A DNA stretch of 64,000 nt from Heliocidaris tuberculata (taxonomy: Eukaryota > Echinodermata > Echinoidea > Camarodonta > Echinometridae). The stretch spans positions 24,679,455 to 24,743,454 of the forward strand of contig CM046848.1 of NCBI GenBank assembly GCA_025618425.1, read 5' to 3'. Both the position numbers and the translations under genes were made by a program. The notes under the pieces were generated by a model. It worked only from the letters and a program-made list of their open reading frames with translations. It made no database searches and was not told where the DNA came from. This document shows positions 12,407 through 25,112 of the stretch, one piece after another (positions within the stretch are counted from its first letter, which is position 1; each line of letters begins with the position of its first letter).

Positions 12407-12822
12407 TTAACCCTTTCAGGACAGGAATTATTTCAGGGCTAAATTGATCACATTTTGTTCTTCAAATTGGCAACAATAATATTTTTCTTTTAGTGCTACA
12501 AGATTGTAATAAGGGGTAATGTCTTTGAAAACATTATACATGGTTAAAAGAATTGGCGAAAAGTTGAAAAAGTTGCCAATTTCGATAAAAAACAATGATT
12601 TTGAACCTCTCAATGTGTTGCCAATTTAAGGATTTTAAAGCTTATTCTCCTTTTTAAAATTCCAGGGGTCAAACGCAAAATCGTCATGTAACAAAAATGG
12701 ACATAGTGTGTGCAGAAATTTTTGCTTTTTCTGCTCATGTATCTGGTATATTTTTCAGGGCTCTGAATCAAAAGTTATTGAGCCAAACCACAAAATGTGG
12801 TCAATTGTCTCGAAAGGGTTAA
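12407..12822 (-). mobile_element. TTAA MITE family A, copy 2
   Basis: 416 bp, inverted relative to copy 1, with the same ends and TTAA borders. Together, 11932-12822 form inverted arms of about 410 bp with a short spacer, able to fold as a very long hairpin. Confidence 0.85.
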
Positions 12823-13164
12823 CAACTTAATGGTGCGCACACTATGACAGTGTATAAAGGTTAATTGTACTTTGTACAAATGACACTTAATCTGCACATG
12901 CGCAAATTGTAATTAACTGGCTTACTGCATTGCATGTTTGACAATATTTTTTGTCAAACATTCGATGGCAGTGCAAAAAAGGTGAGTGTAATTGCACACT
13001 ACTTTTAATATCACCCTGTAGATCTACATGTACATGTAGGCACCGCCAGAACCCGAACATTCAAGTTCTGTATTAAACTTTAAAGGCAGAAAATCTAGAT
13101 GATGGAGATCATATTCAAGGACTGTGGATCATTTAGTTTGTGCCTTCGAATCCCAGCCTTGTCA

Positions 13165-13580
13165 TTAACCCATTCATGACAGGAATTATTTAAGGAGTAA
13201 ATTGATCACATTTTATTCTTCAAATTGGCAACAGTAATATTTTTCTTTTAGTGCTACATGGTTCTAACAAAATGCAATGTCTTTGAAAACAATATACATC
13301 ATTAGAAACTTAGTCGAAAAGTTGAAAAAATTGCCAATTTTGATAAAAAATAGTGATTTTGAACCTCTCAATGTGTTGCCAATTTAAGGATTATGAAGCT
13401 TATTCTCATTTTTGAAATTCCTGACATCAAACGCAATATGGTCAGGCAACAAAAATGGACACAATGTGTGTAGAAATTTTTGCTCATTCTACTCATGCAT
13501 CTGGTATATTTTTTAAGGCTCTGAATCAAAAGTTATTGATCCAAACCACAAAATGTGGTCAATTGTCTCGAAAGGGTTAA
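13165..13580 (-). mobile_element. TTAA MITE family A, copy 3
   Basis: 416 bp, same orientation as copy 2. The left end is slightly decayed (TTAACCCATTCATGACAGG). Its right TTAA (13577-13580) is also the left TTAA of the next element. Confidence 0.85.
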
Positions 13581-14119
13581 AGGGGAAGTCCACCTTGATT
13601 ACAAGTTGAGTTTAAAAGATGCAGAAAAAGTTCAAGTAACAGATCAGTGAAGGTTTGAGCAAAATATGATAAGACATAAGAAAGTTATGAATATTTAGAG
13701 TTGTAATCAATCAAACACCAATTGGCAACTCTAGCATTTCTTGTGAGCTCCTCTCCCATTTGCCCTGTATCCCCAAAATCATTAATTTCCATTTTCTCTA
13801 AAGAAAATATTAAATCATACATGCATTTTAGATATAATCATTGCTCTTATGTTTTTACACAAAAACATGTATGAAACAAATCTATTCCTTCATCAAAAAC
13901 TTAGAAAATGAAAATTTATGAGATTTTCTGTACTGAGCAAACGGGAGAGGAGCTCACAAGATACGTCACAGAGTTGCCAATTTGTGTTTGATTGATTACA
14001 ACTTCAAAAATTCATAGCTTATTTCTTATCGGATTTCGCCAAAACTTTCACTATTCTGTTTCTCTCATTTTCTTCTTTTATTAAAATGAACTTAAAACCA
14101 GGGTGGACTTTCCCTTTAA
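13577..14119. mobile_element. Palindromic TTAA MITE (AAGTCCACC family)
   Basis: 543 bp. Ends TTAAAGGGGAAGTCCACC and GGTGGACTTTCCCTTTAA; the arms pair inward, for example GAGCTCCTCTCCC with GGGAGAGGAGCTC and AATTGGCAACTC with GAGTTGCCAATT. It abuts family A copy 3 with a shared TTAA. A decayed half copy is visible near 55770-55980. Confidence 0.8.
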
Positions 14120-16014
14120 CACACTGGCAAAATATTAATCAACATTTGCCACTCACCACCCAAGTAGGCCTATAGTGAGTGGTAGGAACTTTTAGGAGGA
14201 TATTCCTTTTATGCTTTCAACACCTTAGGGCGGAAAGCCAGGCACCTTCAGCTACCAGGGATGGATCATGGATATGGGTACACGCACAATAATAAATATA
14301 TACATGTATATTTGTAGCTATTTTTTTTTTCAACCGGGCACCGCACTGTGGCGACCTTAAATTGTTTTCTTTTCAAATCTTGTACCAGTGAAAGGCAAAT
14401 TTCCGAAAGGACAATAAATATTCGAATTCCATTTCACTTATGAAGGTTAGATAACCCTCCTTTGTAAATTCAGGCCAATTAGTTTTTATTACTCTCCTTT
14501 AATGCAACAGATTACTTATACCCCTTTCAAAAACTCCCAATAGGAATAGAATAAGAGCATTATAGGTCTTTATGCATGTATCCACGTCATTAATTTAGGG
14601 CTGCCGGCTGCTTAATGTGCATAATAATAGCCTCATTTTCCACCATAATCACGAGGTAAGATTTGTTTCTTTTTGGAGGACCTATAACAATATGCCATCT
14701 ACTACATGTATATTTTGAGTACTACCCAAGGGAAAAGGCGCTTAGGAGAAAACCAGAATTATTGATATTTTAGTATGCAGCAAACAGGAGAGTTGACCGG
14801 GAATATGTCATAATCGATTCACCAAATTGCCAATTTTCGATCCTCATAGAGTTAGTGATGTCGTTTTTCAAAGGTTAAAAACTGCCCTATTCCTTATCCG
14901 ATTTTATTCAAACTTTCATTATATTCTGTTTCTCTTATTTTTCCGCTATCACACACACTGAATTTTTACATAAGTTGGATTGCCCTTTGATATGAACAAA
15001 TAATTGGCGAGTGCATGCCCCTTAATCTAAATATGTAGAGCGATAGCTTCCTGAGACAGTATCCTGTATCCTGTTTGTGGTAATATAAAGTTTCGAAAAT
15101 TATTTTGTGAACTTGTGGATCACTTCCTGGATCAAGATACATTCATGCCGTACCAGGGTACAAAGGGAAATGCCCTACTGGCAATTCCACTCTAAATAGC
15201 TTTCAGTTTGGGGTACAGTTAATCAGACATTAGTGGTCACAAGGGTAGTTTGTTTCTGTTGAATTTATCCTCTGTTTTTTTAAGGCATAGGACACGTATG
15301 TCTTCATAAAAGAGAAACAAAACATAAATTCCTATGTCACATGAAATACCTTGTAAGTGGTCACAAGGTACACTACATGTACTTTGTTTCTGCTGAATTT
15401 TTACTTCTTTTTGTAGAGAAACGACATGCCTTAAAAAAAGAAAAATTGAAAAGAAATCTTGTTTTACTTAAAAACCAATACTACATGTATTCATGGTAAT
15501 CCAAGTCATTTCGATTAAAGAATTCCCCAATGAGGTGCATTATATATTTTTGTATGATGTAGTGTCTGTGTCTTGATGAAATGCTCTAATGAACCATGTT
15601 CAAACCAAAAGCAATCTTTTGAACATTGATAGTTGATTGATGATCAGTGAGAGTTACATTATGGACTATGGTAGAAATAATGTTGCATGTCTGTGACAGT
15701 GATTTTTCTTTTCCTTATTTTTTTTTTTACAGTTGAGTTTCTCTTGAATTTTATTTCATTATGATTTTATGTCTTGGACTGACCTTCTACATGTAAGTCA
15801 CAATCTGAAAGACACTTTCTCTGTATTAGTGTAGACTTTGTATTGAGGAATAATTCCAGCACGAGAGACGAGACAAAAATCTGTGTGACCTTTGATCTTC
15901 TTTAAATCTAAAGAATTTTCATACAACTGTACATGTATTAAAAAGACAAATTTGTATATATTTATATTTATTTAAATTCCCCTTAATTCTAACCAGATTT
16001 GATTTCAAGGTAAT
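14120..16014. other. Intronic or intergenic sequence without recognised gene
   Basis: Only a decayed half MITE (about 14740-15000) and AT-rich unique sequence are seen. No ORF with family similarity and no convincing exon. Confidence 0.5.
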
Positions 16015-16415
16015 CTTGAGTTCTTGTCAAGCATTTATAATGGGAAAGAAACTGTTCCAAAGCAATTGGGAGAGTTAGATTAGTTATACATGTACATAAA
16101 CACATGTATCTAGTGTGAGATTTTGGGATTATCAAATTGATAAAAAATTCATTAACTTTCCCCTAAAGGTTCTTGCACTGCACACAGAAACAAGTATATG
16201 GGACGGGGGACAATTCTGGCGTAAATGTTCGGCTCAAACTTCTCAGCTATTTCTTGTCATATTTCTAATATGATGGCATTTGAAGAGCAATCCTCTCTAG
16301 GGGACCTTTTTATTTTGACATTCTTCCTAACTGTCATGAAAAGAATGAGAAAGCTCACAAATTATTTTTTCATCTTTCCCAGAACTCAAGATAACCTTTA
16401 ACTGTTAAGTATAAC
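16015..16415. mobile_element. TTAA MITE (GAGTTCTGG family), diverged copy 1
   Basis: Internal similarity to 27627-28018 over nearly the whole length, with decayed ends (CTTGAGTTCTTGTC and CAGAACTCAAGATAACCTTTAA). No coding content. Confidence 0.55.
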
Positions 16416-16909
16416 AGTTAACAGTTCAGATATGTAAGACTCAGTATATAATTCACCATACTTTAAAATAAAAATGTGTAATTTGATTCATGGGTAAAAA
16501 AATCCCCCCCCCAAAAAAACCCCAAACAAACCCAATATTCTTCCATCAAGTTAAAATCAAACTTCGAAAGAAAACTTTGAAAGTACAGTTTATATTTTCA
16601 CCAGAAGTAGGCGTTTTCAAGGAATTGCCCACCTGCCATAATTGATTTTGACTCCCATTTGTGCCATGCATGAAATGGCAAATTAAACACTTCCTAGAAT
16701 TGGCAACATTTTTTCTGTTGAGTGATTCTAAAGGAATGGAATGTAGTCACGACCGGTTCCCTATTCGTTCGGGCCAACTGTGCGTGAGTAATGACAAAAA
16801 GATTGTAGATTGATGTCGATTGCGGTTTCTTTCTTGTTTTGTTAACATACATGTACATACAATGTATTTACATGCAGCTTTTGTAGGATCATCAGGCATG
16901 AGATTGATA

Positions 16910-19900
16910 CCGCGTTTACACATTGATCCGACTCGTGTTGTAGCTAGAGCATTTTGAGTGGTGGTTGCAACTTCACGGACTTTGACCTGCGTGTGGAGTG
17001 AGCGCAGCGAACAGAGCTTCACGACTATCGACCAGGGGTCCAGGGGCAATACCGCAGCGGGGGTTCAGGGGGCAGCGCCCCCTAAGCTTTTGCCTTATAC
17101 AACATTTGAGGCCCAAAATCCCAATTTCTAGATACCCAAATGACTGAAATGAGTCACACATAAATGGCTGTAACTGAAACAAATTCATACTGCATTAGTA
17201 AGTAGAAATAATTTATAACAGTATGAAATAGATAATGAATTAAATGCAATAAAAAAAGCACAAAAAACAAAGAGCTGTGTCGTTTCATTCATTCAGCTGT
17301 ACTACTTAGTACTTACTTACCTAAGTCAGCTTCACTTTCACTTTGTAACGCTTTTCCTTTGGACTAGACCACACCAAGTAATATTAATAGTGGTCATATT
17401 GACCACTACGCAGGACGGATGCAAAAATACTACTCATTTTCTATCGCATGTACTAAAGGTATGGGGGGATAAGATATTTAAAATATTTCCTTTCAAATTC
17501 AGCTCTTAAATCATCTCACTCCTACCTTAAATGACCGTTAGGAAGAACTTCTGACATTTCCCGTAAAATCCAAAGTCAAAATCATGTCCAAAACCGAAGA
17601 AATCCCCCCCCCCCCCGAATTTTTTCACGATCGCATGTTGTTTTCATTCCGCCGATGTTTTAGACTAAAATCGGCCAATAAAATTTTGTCCAAAAAGAAA
17701 CTCGGTATCGCGTGCGCACATCGATCTCTACGATCGCGCAGGCAGAAAATCGGGACTTTTACGTGTGCCCGATAGGGGCCGAATTTTTTACGACCGATCT
17801 TTTGGGGGGAGATATCTAGTCTGCGCTCGCGGCGATCAGGAAATGTACACAATGACCTCCGATACCCCGTTTCGCTTGTATTGACAATAAATTACGGATT
17901 TCATTTTTGAAATGATCTTTTCCAACATCGATAAGTTGAATTTATTGTATTTCATGGATATGTTGGTATCGGTTCTTGTAAATTAAATGCCGATTTTGAG
18001 TGAATGTTAGTGACTTTTGTGCAGTGGTGTTTGAAAGTGCTGAGGTATATGACTGCCGAGATACACACGAAGTATGGTAAGGACGCTATGAGTGAACGAA
18101 CTTGACTACCTTTGCAAATGGGAAATCATCGATCGCGAATCAGCAATTGCCCTGCGAGATATGTCCGCGGGCCTTGGTAGCGGACCCCGTCAGAGATGCG
18201 ACCGGAGGCGTATATATACGTAGCTAGCTAGCTATATGCGCTATCGTACGTTCGGATTACAATCAATTTATTTTATCTTGATTTAAGTTTCAGATTAAAC
18301 GAGTGTACTATACTTACAAGTCAAGTCATGAAATTATATTCATGGATTGGTCAATATCTAAGCACAACAAGGTAATTTCTGCGCATTATATGTGTGTTTT
18401 GGGGCAATTAATACACATCAAGTTTGGGAAAATAGTGGTGGGCGGGAGACTGATTTTCAGCCAGAGTGCCGGGCGGAAAATGTGAGTGGTGGGCGGGGCC
18501 GCCCACCGCCGCCCACCGTAGCTACATCCCTGGATCCGACTCTCGGGTTCGACACGAGAGTCGTCTCGAACACGGCAATTTTATGATGTACAAATGCGAT
18601 CAGTGTGATCCGAGGCTTGGGTCGAACATGCCTTTTTAGCTCCGCCAGAATAGTAGGTTTCGATCCGAGAGTCGTATCAGACCCGGCAATTTTTTTGATG
18701 TATAAACAGAAAGCCGTGTCGAACACAGCAATTTATGGAAGGGAAAACAAAAAGAAAAGAAGAAAAACATAAGAAAGGAAGAAAAGAGAATGAAAAACAA
18801 TGAAATTCATTAAGAATTAAGATTAAACAAAGAAATACATGAGAAAAAAAAATAGAAGAGAGACGATGAAAGAAGGATAAACAAAGATATACATTACGAA
18901 TTATAAGGGGAATCAAACGAGGAATCAAAGAAATACATTATATAGAAGAGAGAAGATGAAAGAAGGAAAAACAAAGAAATTCATTAGGAATTATAAGAGG
19001 AAACAAAGAAATACATAAACAAATATAGAAGAGAGAAGATGAAAGAAGGAAAAACAAAGAAATACATTAGGAATTATACGAGGAATCAAAGAAATACATT
19101 ATATAGAAGAGAGAAGATGAAAGAAGGAAAACAAAGAAATACATTAGGAATTATACGAGGAAACAAAGAAATACATTATATAGAAGAGAGAAGATGAAAG
19201 AAGGAAAAACAAAGAAATACGTAAGGAATTATACGAGGAATCAAAGAAATACATTATATAGAAGAGAGAAGATGAAAGAAGGAAAAACAAAGAAATTCAT
19301 TAGGAATTATAAGAGGAAACAAAGAAATACATAAACAAATATAGAAGAGAGAAGATGAAAGAAGGAAAAACAAAGAAATACATTAGGAATTATACGAGGA
19401 ATCAAACGAGGAATCAAAGAAATACATTATATAGAAGAGAGAAGATGAAAGAAGGAAAAACAAAGAAATACATTAGGAATTATACGAGGAAACAAAGAAA
19501 TACATTATATAGAAGAGAGAAGATGAAAAAAGGAAAAACAAAGAAATATGTAAGGAATTATACGAGGAAACAAAGAAATACATAAACAAATATAGAAGAG
19601 AGAAGATGAAAGAAGGAAAAACAAAGAAATACATTAGGAATTATACGAGGAATCAAAGAAATACATTATATAGAAGAGAGAAGATGAAAGAAGGAAAAAC
19701 AAAGAAATACATTAGGAATTATACGAGGAAACAAAGAAATACATAAACAAATATAGAAGAGAGAAGATGAAAGAAGGAAAAACAAAGATATACATTAGGA
19801 ATTATACGAGGAAACAAAGAAATACATAAACAAATATAGAAGAGAGAAGATGAAAGAAGGAAAAAAAAAGAAATTCATTAGGAATAATAAGAGGAAACAA

Positions 19901-20284
19901 AGAAATACATAATATAGAAGAGAAAAGATGAAAGAAAGGAAAAACAGAAATTCATTAGGAATTATAAGGGGAAATAAAGAAATACATAAACAAAAATAAA
20001 GAAATACATAAGCAAACATAGAAGAGAGAAAACGAAAGAAGGAAAAACAAAGAAATTGTAACAGAAAATCAAACAAATAAAAAGTAAAACAGCTTGTGAA
20101 AGCTTGCCAATCAACCACGTTTGTGACGTTATGCTACTCCTGTCTGTGATCCGCAAGCCGGGTCGAACTCGCCAATTCAATACATGTATAAACGCGATCA
20201 CAGTTTTCCTCCCATGGGAGCTTGAGGCGGGTTCGACACGAGAGTCGTGTTGAACCCGAGAGTCGGATCAATGTGTAAACACGG
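16910..20284. mobile_element. 3.4-kb TIR element enclosing a minisatellite
   Basis: Terminal inverted repeats of 25 bp beginning CCGCGTTTACACATTGATCC (left) pair with the right end with a single mismatch. TA flanks both sides (16908-16909 and 20285-20286). Subterminal copies of GATCCGACTCTCGGGTTCGA and CGACACGAGAGTCGT occur at 18533-18580 and 20230-20270. No transposase is recognisable, so it is non-autonomous or not a single unit. The superfamily is undetermined. Confidence 0.6.
18735..20085 (+). repeat. Purine-rich minisatellite, about 14 copies of a 76-93-bp unit
   Basis: The unit contains 'gaagagagaagatgaaagaa', 'ggaaaaacaaagaaatacat', 'taggaattatacgaggaa(a/t)c' and 'aaagaaatacat(tatata/aaacaaat)'. 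Copies differ mainly in whether they end in tatata or in aaacaaatata, giving two interleaved subtypes. The strand is almost free of C. Confidence 0.85.
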
Positions 20285-20485
20285 TATTTATGGTAGTGCA
20301 ATTCCCCCCCCCCCCCCATTGTGGAAAATAAAAGCATTTTGTAACCGTAATATTTTTTCTCTTTTTCCCACAGACAATAGAGTTTTATGTTGATTGTCAA
20401 AGATAATAAAGTATTAACTCACTTAGCAAAGTTGAACAATTCTCGAGCAGTGTGAAATGCAATAGAGCAAAAAGTGATTTAGCTC

Positions 20486-20632
20486 AGGGCCCTGTTTCTC
20501 AAAACTTGTTATCAATAACAAATAGCAAATGGCAAATTTGCTCTCAGCCAATTAGACTCAAGGATTTCAGTAGCTTAAATAACATTTATTGTAACTTGTT
20601 ATTGATAGCAAGTTTTATGAAATGGGACCCAG
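20486..20632. mobile_element. GGGCCC-type short palindromic MITE, copy 1
   Basis: Ends GGGCCCTGTTTCTCAAAACT and AGTTTTATGAAATGGGACCC, with internal 'acttgttatcaataacaa' and its inverse. The same element occurs at 44629-44771, 46944-47090 and 54580-54722. Confidence 0.7.
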
Positions 20633-20852
20633 GTCTTTAAAAAAAATCTTGTAATAAGAATCACTGTGAAGAAATGTCACTTTTACAACTGTACATCAAA
20701 TAAAAAAAAGGAGAAGAAGCTCCTGCAAAAAAAAAAATATTATCGTGGTCTATATTTTGTATCTCAAGTTTCAAATTTAAACTGAGGCATGCGTTTGATA
20801 AAGTAATGTGAAATTTACATTGTTTGCAGCATTTTCTGCATGAATTGCTATA

Positions 20853-21126
20853 TAGTGCCGCGGCACTAATGTCCTTTGGCAAGACATTAATTTACATTTG
20901 CCACTCTCCACCCAGGTGAAGTAAATGGGTACCTGGTAGGAAGAAATTTCTTGAATGCTTGAGCACCTTATCATGGCAGCTGGGCTAAAGCCTGGGTAAT
21001 AATATGATACTATGTAAAGCGCAGTAGAGTATATTTGTATAGCAGCTGCGCTGTATAAATGGACAATATCATTTATTATTATTATCATTATTATTATTAT
21101 TATCATTATAATTATTATTATTATTA

Positions 21127-21166
<40 letters not shown>

Positions 21167-21275
21167 CATTATTATTATTATTATTATTATCATTATTATT
21201 ATTATCATTATTATTATTATCATTATTATTATTATTATTATCATTATTATTATTATTATTATTATTGTTATTACA
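20853..21275 (+). mobile_element. SINE body with long (TTA)n tail
   Basis: The core carries 'ggcaagacattaatttacat', 'ttgccactctccacccaggt' and 'gggtacctggtaggaa', shared with the SINE copies at 28539-28771 and 34711-34973. The tRNA-like head is missing or decayed. It ends in (TTA)n interspersed with TCA from 21072. The ORF-like frames here come from the triplet repeat. Confidence 0.65.
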
Positions 21276-21759
21276 TAGCTGCCAAATAGTACGATTTTAT
21301 CGTATTTCGTACGATTTTTCAGTGACAATACTACACTAGGATTTTTCTCAATAAAATATGATTTATCAAAAAAATAACTGTGTCTCCGTGTGTTTATGTA
21401 TCTCTCATTCACATTGTACATGATTGCGTATGCGTGCGTAATTTGCTGCAGCTGTGAGGCGCGCGCACATGACACAGCACTAACACTGCAGCTGTTTCGC
21501 GCGCGCGCCTCACCGGCAGCTAACAAGCTAACTCCCGGGGACGTCAGGCGGTGCTGGCCAGCAGCAGCCGCTCTCGATCTCAAGGACCGGCCGAGTGAGT
21601 TTTGTATACATGTATAAATTACTACAAAATAAACAAAATTCGCAATCCTTGAGATATTGTGTAGGAAAGTACACAACAGTTAAGAATAGGATTTTTTTTC
21701 TGAAAATAGGATTTTTATAGTAAAATCATAGGATTTTTGGTCAAGTGAGGTTGGCAGCT

Positions 21760-21760
21760 C

Positions 21761-21814
<54 letters not shown>

Positions 21815-21830
21815 TATTATTATTGTTATT
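21760..21830 (+). repeat. (TTA)n microsatellite
   Basis: Short TTA run that serves as the left flank of the TTAA MITE at 21830. The last TTA unit contributes part of the TTAA target. Confidence 0.85.
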
Positions 21831-23514
21831 TAAAGGGCTATCCAACCTTGGTAATAAGATGATTTGTGTGAAGACAGAAAAATAAGAAAAACAGGATGGT
21901 GAAAGTTTGAAAGAAATCGAACAAGGAATAAGAAAGTTATGGATGTTTGAAAAATGAGACCACTACATCTATATGTATGCGAATCTCAAATTGGCAATTT
22001 GGTGAGTCAATTGTGACATACTTGCTAACAACTTGCCGGTTTTTCATACACAAAAATATCTTTAATTTGTGGCTTTCTCCGAAGCGCTTTACCCTCGGGG
22101 CAGTACTCAAAATATTGTAGATACTTGTATCATAGGTCCTCATGAAAGAAAAAGATCCTAAGTAATACAGTTTTTAAAAAAATGACATTTTACTTTAGTC
22201 ATTTTGTGTGTTTCAAGCAAATGGGGGAGTCATCCACAACTACATTACAGTGGCATTACCTACTAGGCCAATTTGAAATTCCTGTATGTATAGTGATTAC
22301 AATTTTCGAAAATTCGTAACTTTCTTATCACTTGTCCGACTTCTTTTAAACTTTCACTAGTCTGCTCTTCTGATATTTATGCCTCCGCCCACTGAAGATG
22401 TTGCCGGAGGCATTATGTTTTTGGCTTGTCCGTTCATCTGTCCTGCTTTCTTGTTCTAGAGATAACTCAAGAACCACATGAGGTATGAACATCAAACTTG
22501 GTGCTAGTATGTAATGTATCACCATAGGAAGATAATCTGATCATATTTTGGGGTACATAGTTCAAAGGTCAAGGTCACAGAGGCCAATTTTTCTGAAATT
22601 TCAGGTGTTAGGCTCGTTCTAGCGATAACTCAACCATTTGAGGTATGAAGTTCAAACTTAGTGCTAGTATGTATCACCATAGGAAGATGATCTGATTAGA
22701 TTTTGGGGTATGTAGGTCAAAGGTCAAGGTCACAGAGGCCAATTTCTGAAATTTCAGGTGTTAGCCTCGTTTTCGCGATAACTCAAGAACCATTTTGAGG
22801 TATGAACTTCAAACTTGGTGCTAGTATGTATCACCATAGGAAGAAGATCTGGTTAGATTTTGGGGTATGTAGGTCAGATGTCAAAGGTCACAGGTCAATT
22901 TCTGGAATTTTCAGGTGTTAGCCTTGTTAATGCGATATCTCAAGAACCATTTGAGGTATAAACTTCAAACTTGGTACAGTATGTATCACCATAGAAAGAC
23001 GATCTGGTTAGATTTTGGGATACGTAGGTCAAAGGTCATAGAGGTCAATTCTGAAATTGCACGTTTTAGCCTTAACATGATATCTCAAGAACCATTTGAT
23101 CCATTAACTTCAAACTTGGAACTAGTATGCATCACCATGAGATGAACTGATTAATTTTTGTTCACGTAGGTCAATGATATCTCAAGAACCATTTGATCCA
23201 TTAACTTCAAACTTGGAACAGGTGTATGTGAAATTAATTTTTTTAAATCTTTGCTATCACCATATTTCAACTATTTTGTATTCATGACTAGGAGGAGATA
23301 AAGTGATAAGACTTTTGGGTTACCGTATATGGTGTAAGGGCAAATGTCAAAGAGGTCAATTAACATGTAATTAGAGGCTTTTTATTCCGGTTATCACAAG
23401 ATTTCAAGAACAGTTTGAGTCATCAACTGAATTTAGGCATATAGGAGACGCAGTCCCATTCATCTTGCTCTTTCTTTCAGAGCAACATACCATTGAGGTT
23501 GGATTTCCCTTTAA
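21830..23514. mobile_element. Palindromic TTAA MITE (ATCCAACC family) split by a tandem repeat
   Basis: Left end TTAAAGGGCTATCCAACC (21830) pairs with right end GGTTGGATTTCCCTTTAA (to 23514). The copy is interrupted by the GCCTCCGCCCAC-type repeat at 22379-23467. A diverged half copy of the same family lies at about 14740-15000. Confidence 0.65.
22379..23467 (+). repeat. GCCTCCGCCCAC-type tandem repeat, long copy
   Basis: Begins ATGCCTCCGCCCACTGAAGA and contains about five units of 150-160 bp. Each unit has phrases like 'aactcaagaaccat', 'aacttcaaacttggtgctag', 'tatcaccatagg' and 'gtaggtcaaaggtca'. It ends near GCAGTCCCATTCATCTTG. A two-unit copy is at 52309-52690 and a remnant of the end at about 53115-53151. 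Confidence 0.75.
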
Positions 23515-23541
23515 AGTTTACTGATTACAAAAAAAGGACCT

Positions 23542-23880
23542 TTAAAGGGTACCAATCACCAAAAATAATTTTGCTCTGTATGTTAGAGGTTTCATGTCGT
23601 TATACTATATTCAAAATATGAGCTTCAAATATTAATTCTATAAAGAGATATTGCAATTTAAATTACACTCTCTATAAGCGTAAAAGCGACTCTTGACTAC
23701 TCGATGCACCCGTACGTGCTCGCCAAGATAAAGGCTCGCATGGGACCAAACTCAGAGTTCTGTTCTGCATGAGCATTTTTATGTTATCCTCTATTTCCTT
23801 CATACTCATTAACTGTTGACCTACAGAATACCAGACAAAGTTCTTTGAGGTTGATTTTATACTTTCTAGCTGTACACAAG
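23542..23880. mobile_element. TTAA MITE family B, truncated inverted copy
   Basis: Starts TTAAAGGGTACCAATCACC, the inverted right end of the complete copy. Homology continues to TTTATACTTTCTAGCTGTAC and then stops before the other end. ORF-like frames here are repeat shadows. Confidence 0.6.
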
Positions 23881-24838
23881 CATGTTTGTGTGAGTGGTAG
23901 CTGTGAATTCGTAAAGAAATTTGAAGATTTATGCCAAGCTCTAGCTGGATCTGATTCAAGCACCTGTTTTAACTCCTGTTTCATGATCAGGGTGATGTGG
24001 ATACTCCAAATTGAGTAAGAAATCTAAAAAAGTGCATTCAACTTTTTGTATCCCTGAAAATGTAGCATTTAAACTATTTATTTGTGTGTGAGGGGTGAGT
24101 TTGAATTTATAAGAAATTTTTTGAGGAGTTTTGTGAAACCAGGGAGATGGGAGCTTTCCCTGGTCAAACTGTGAATCTGAAAAAGTACTTACATGTATTT
24201 TGGTTCCTGTTTCATGATTGGGACAACGTGGGAACGCCTTTGGATGTTGTTTTCAAAGCGTTATTTTGTGGTAAACTTTATAAATAAGTATATAATAGCC
24301 TTGTCTTACTTTAAAAAAAAACCTTTATTGCATAACTACCTTGAGAAGTTCGTTATGTTCAATGCTTCTTCTGCAGCTCTGAGGTACATGTATCATGAAA
24401 ATGGACCATTTTGTTTTGTTCTCTCCCTACACTGGGATAGTATATTACATAACATCAAGGGTGTATTATATATTACCTCAGGGGTCTATTATATAACATC
24501 AGGGCAGAAAAAGTCAAAGGGACAATCATTTATTGAGGCTTCCCTTTGGATATGTGGGAGGTGATTTCTTTATCCCTCTGCATGTACTATAATGTGTTTA
24601 TCCAAGTGTCTGATGCAGTAAAAAAAAAACAGAATACTTTTGATATTCAGGGAAAATATTTTATTTGTTGATTTTGGTTGGAACAAACAGGTCTCTGAAG
24701 ATTCAACTGTCTGTGGAGAGCTGTTATACTATAATTACCGAGGAGATATCCTTGCTTTTACAATGTGAATATATATTGTGTAGATGGAAAGTGATACAAA
24801 ACTACTAGATCTTTTTCTGCATTGTAGTGGATACCAGA

Positions 24839-25112
24839 TACTGTATACGCCATATATTTCGCGGGGGTTTTATTTTCGCGAATTTCCCGAATCGCGAATT
24901 TAAAAACACGCCAAAATATTGCCAACATAAGAAGTCGGTTGAATTTGTTGTCTCCTGGTCAGAAATTCACCACTTCACTTTGCAAAAGTACATCATCACA
25001 GCTGTTTGTAGATTTAAGAATTTTCCGACCGCGAATTCAACCACTCGCGAAATAGTCTGGTTAGTCCTATTCGCGAAAATTTATGGCCGCAAAATTTATG
25101 GCTTATACAGTA
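24839..25112. mobile_element. TA-flanked MITE (CTGTATACGCC family)
   Basis: Ends CTGTATACGCCATATATTTC and, inverted, CTGTATAAGCCATAAATTTT, bordered by TA on both sides. The arms are rich in TTTTCGCGAA. About 270 bp, no ORF of interest. A TA target suggests a Tc/mariner-related MITE. Confidence 0.7.

Noticed and set aside
18735..20085. CRISPR-like array because of regular repeats
   Set aside because: The units are contiguous, without unique spacers, and the sequence is eukaryotic. It is a minisatellite.
20777..21676. 299-codon minus-strand ORF
   Set aside because: Its middle is poly-Ile/Met from the (TTA)n tail of a SINE. The flanks show no family motif, and it crosses the SINE body.
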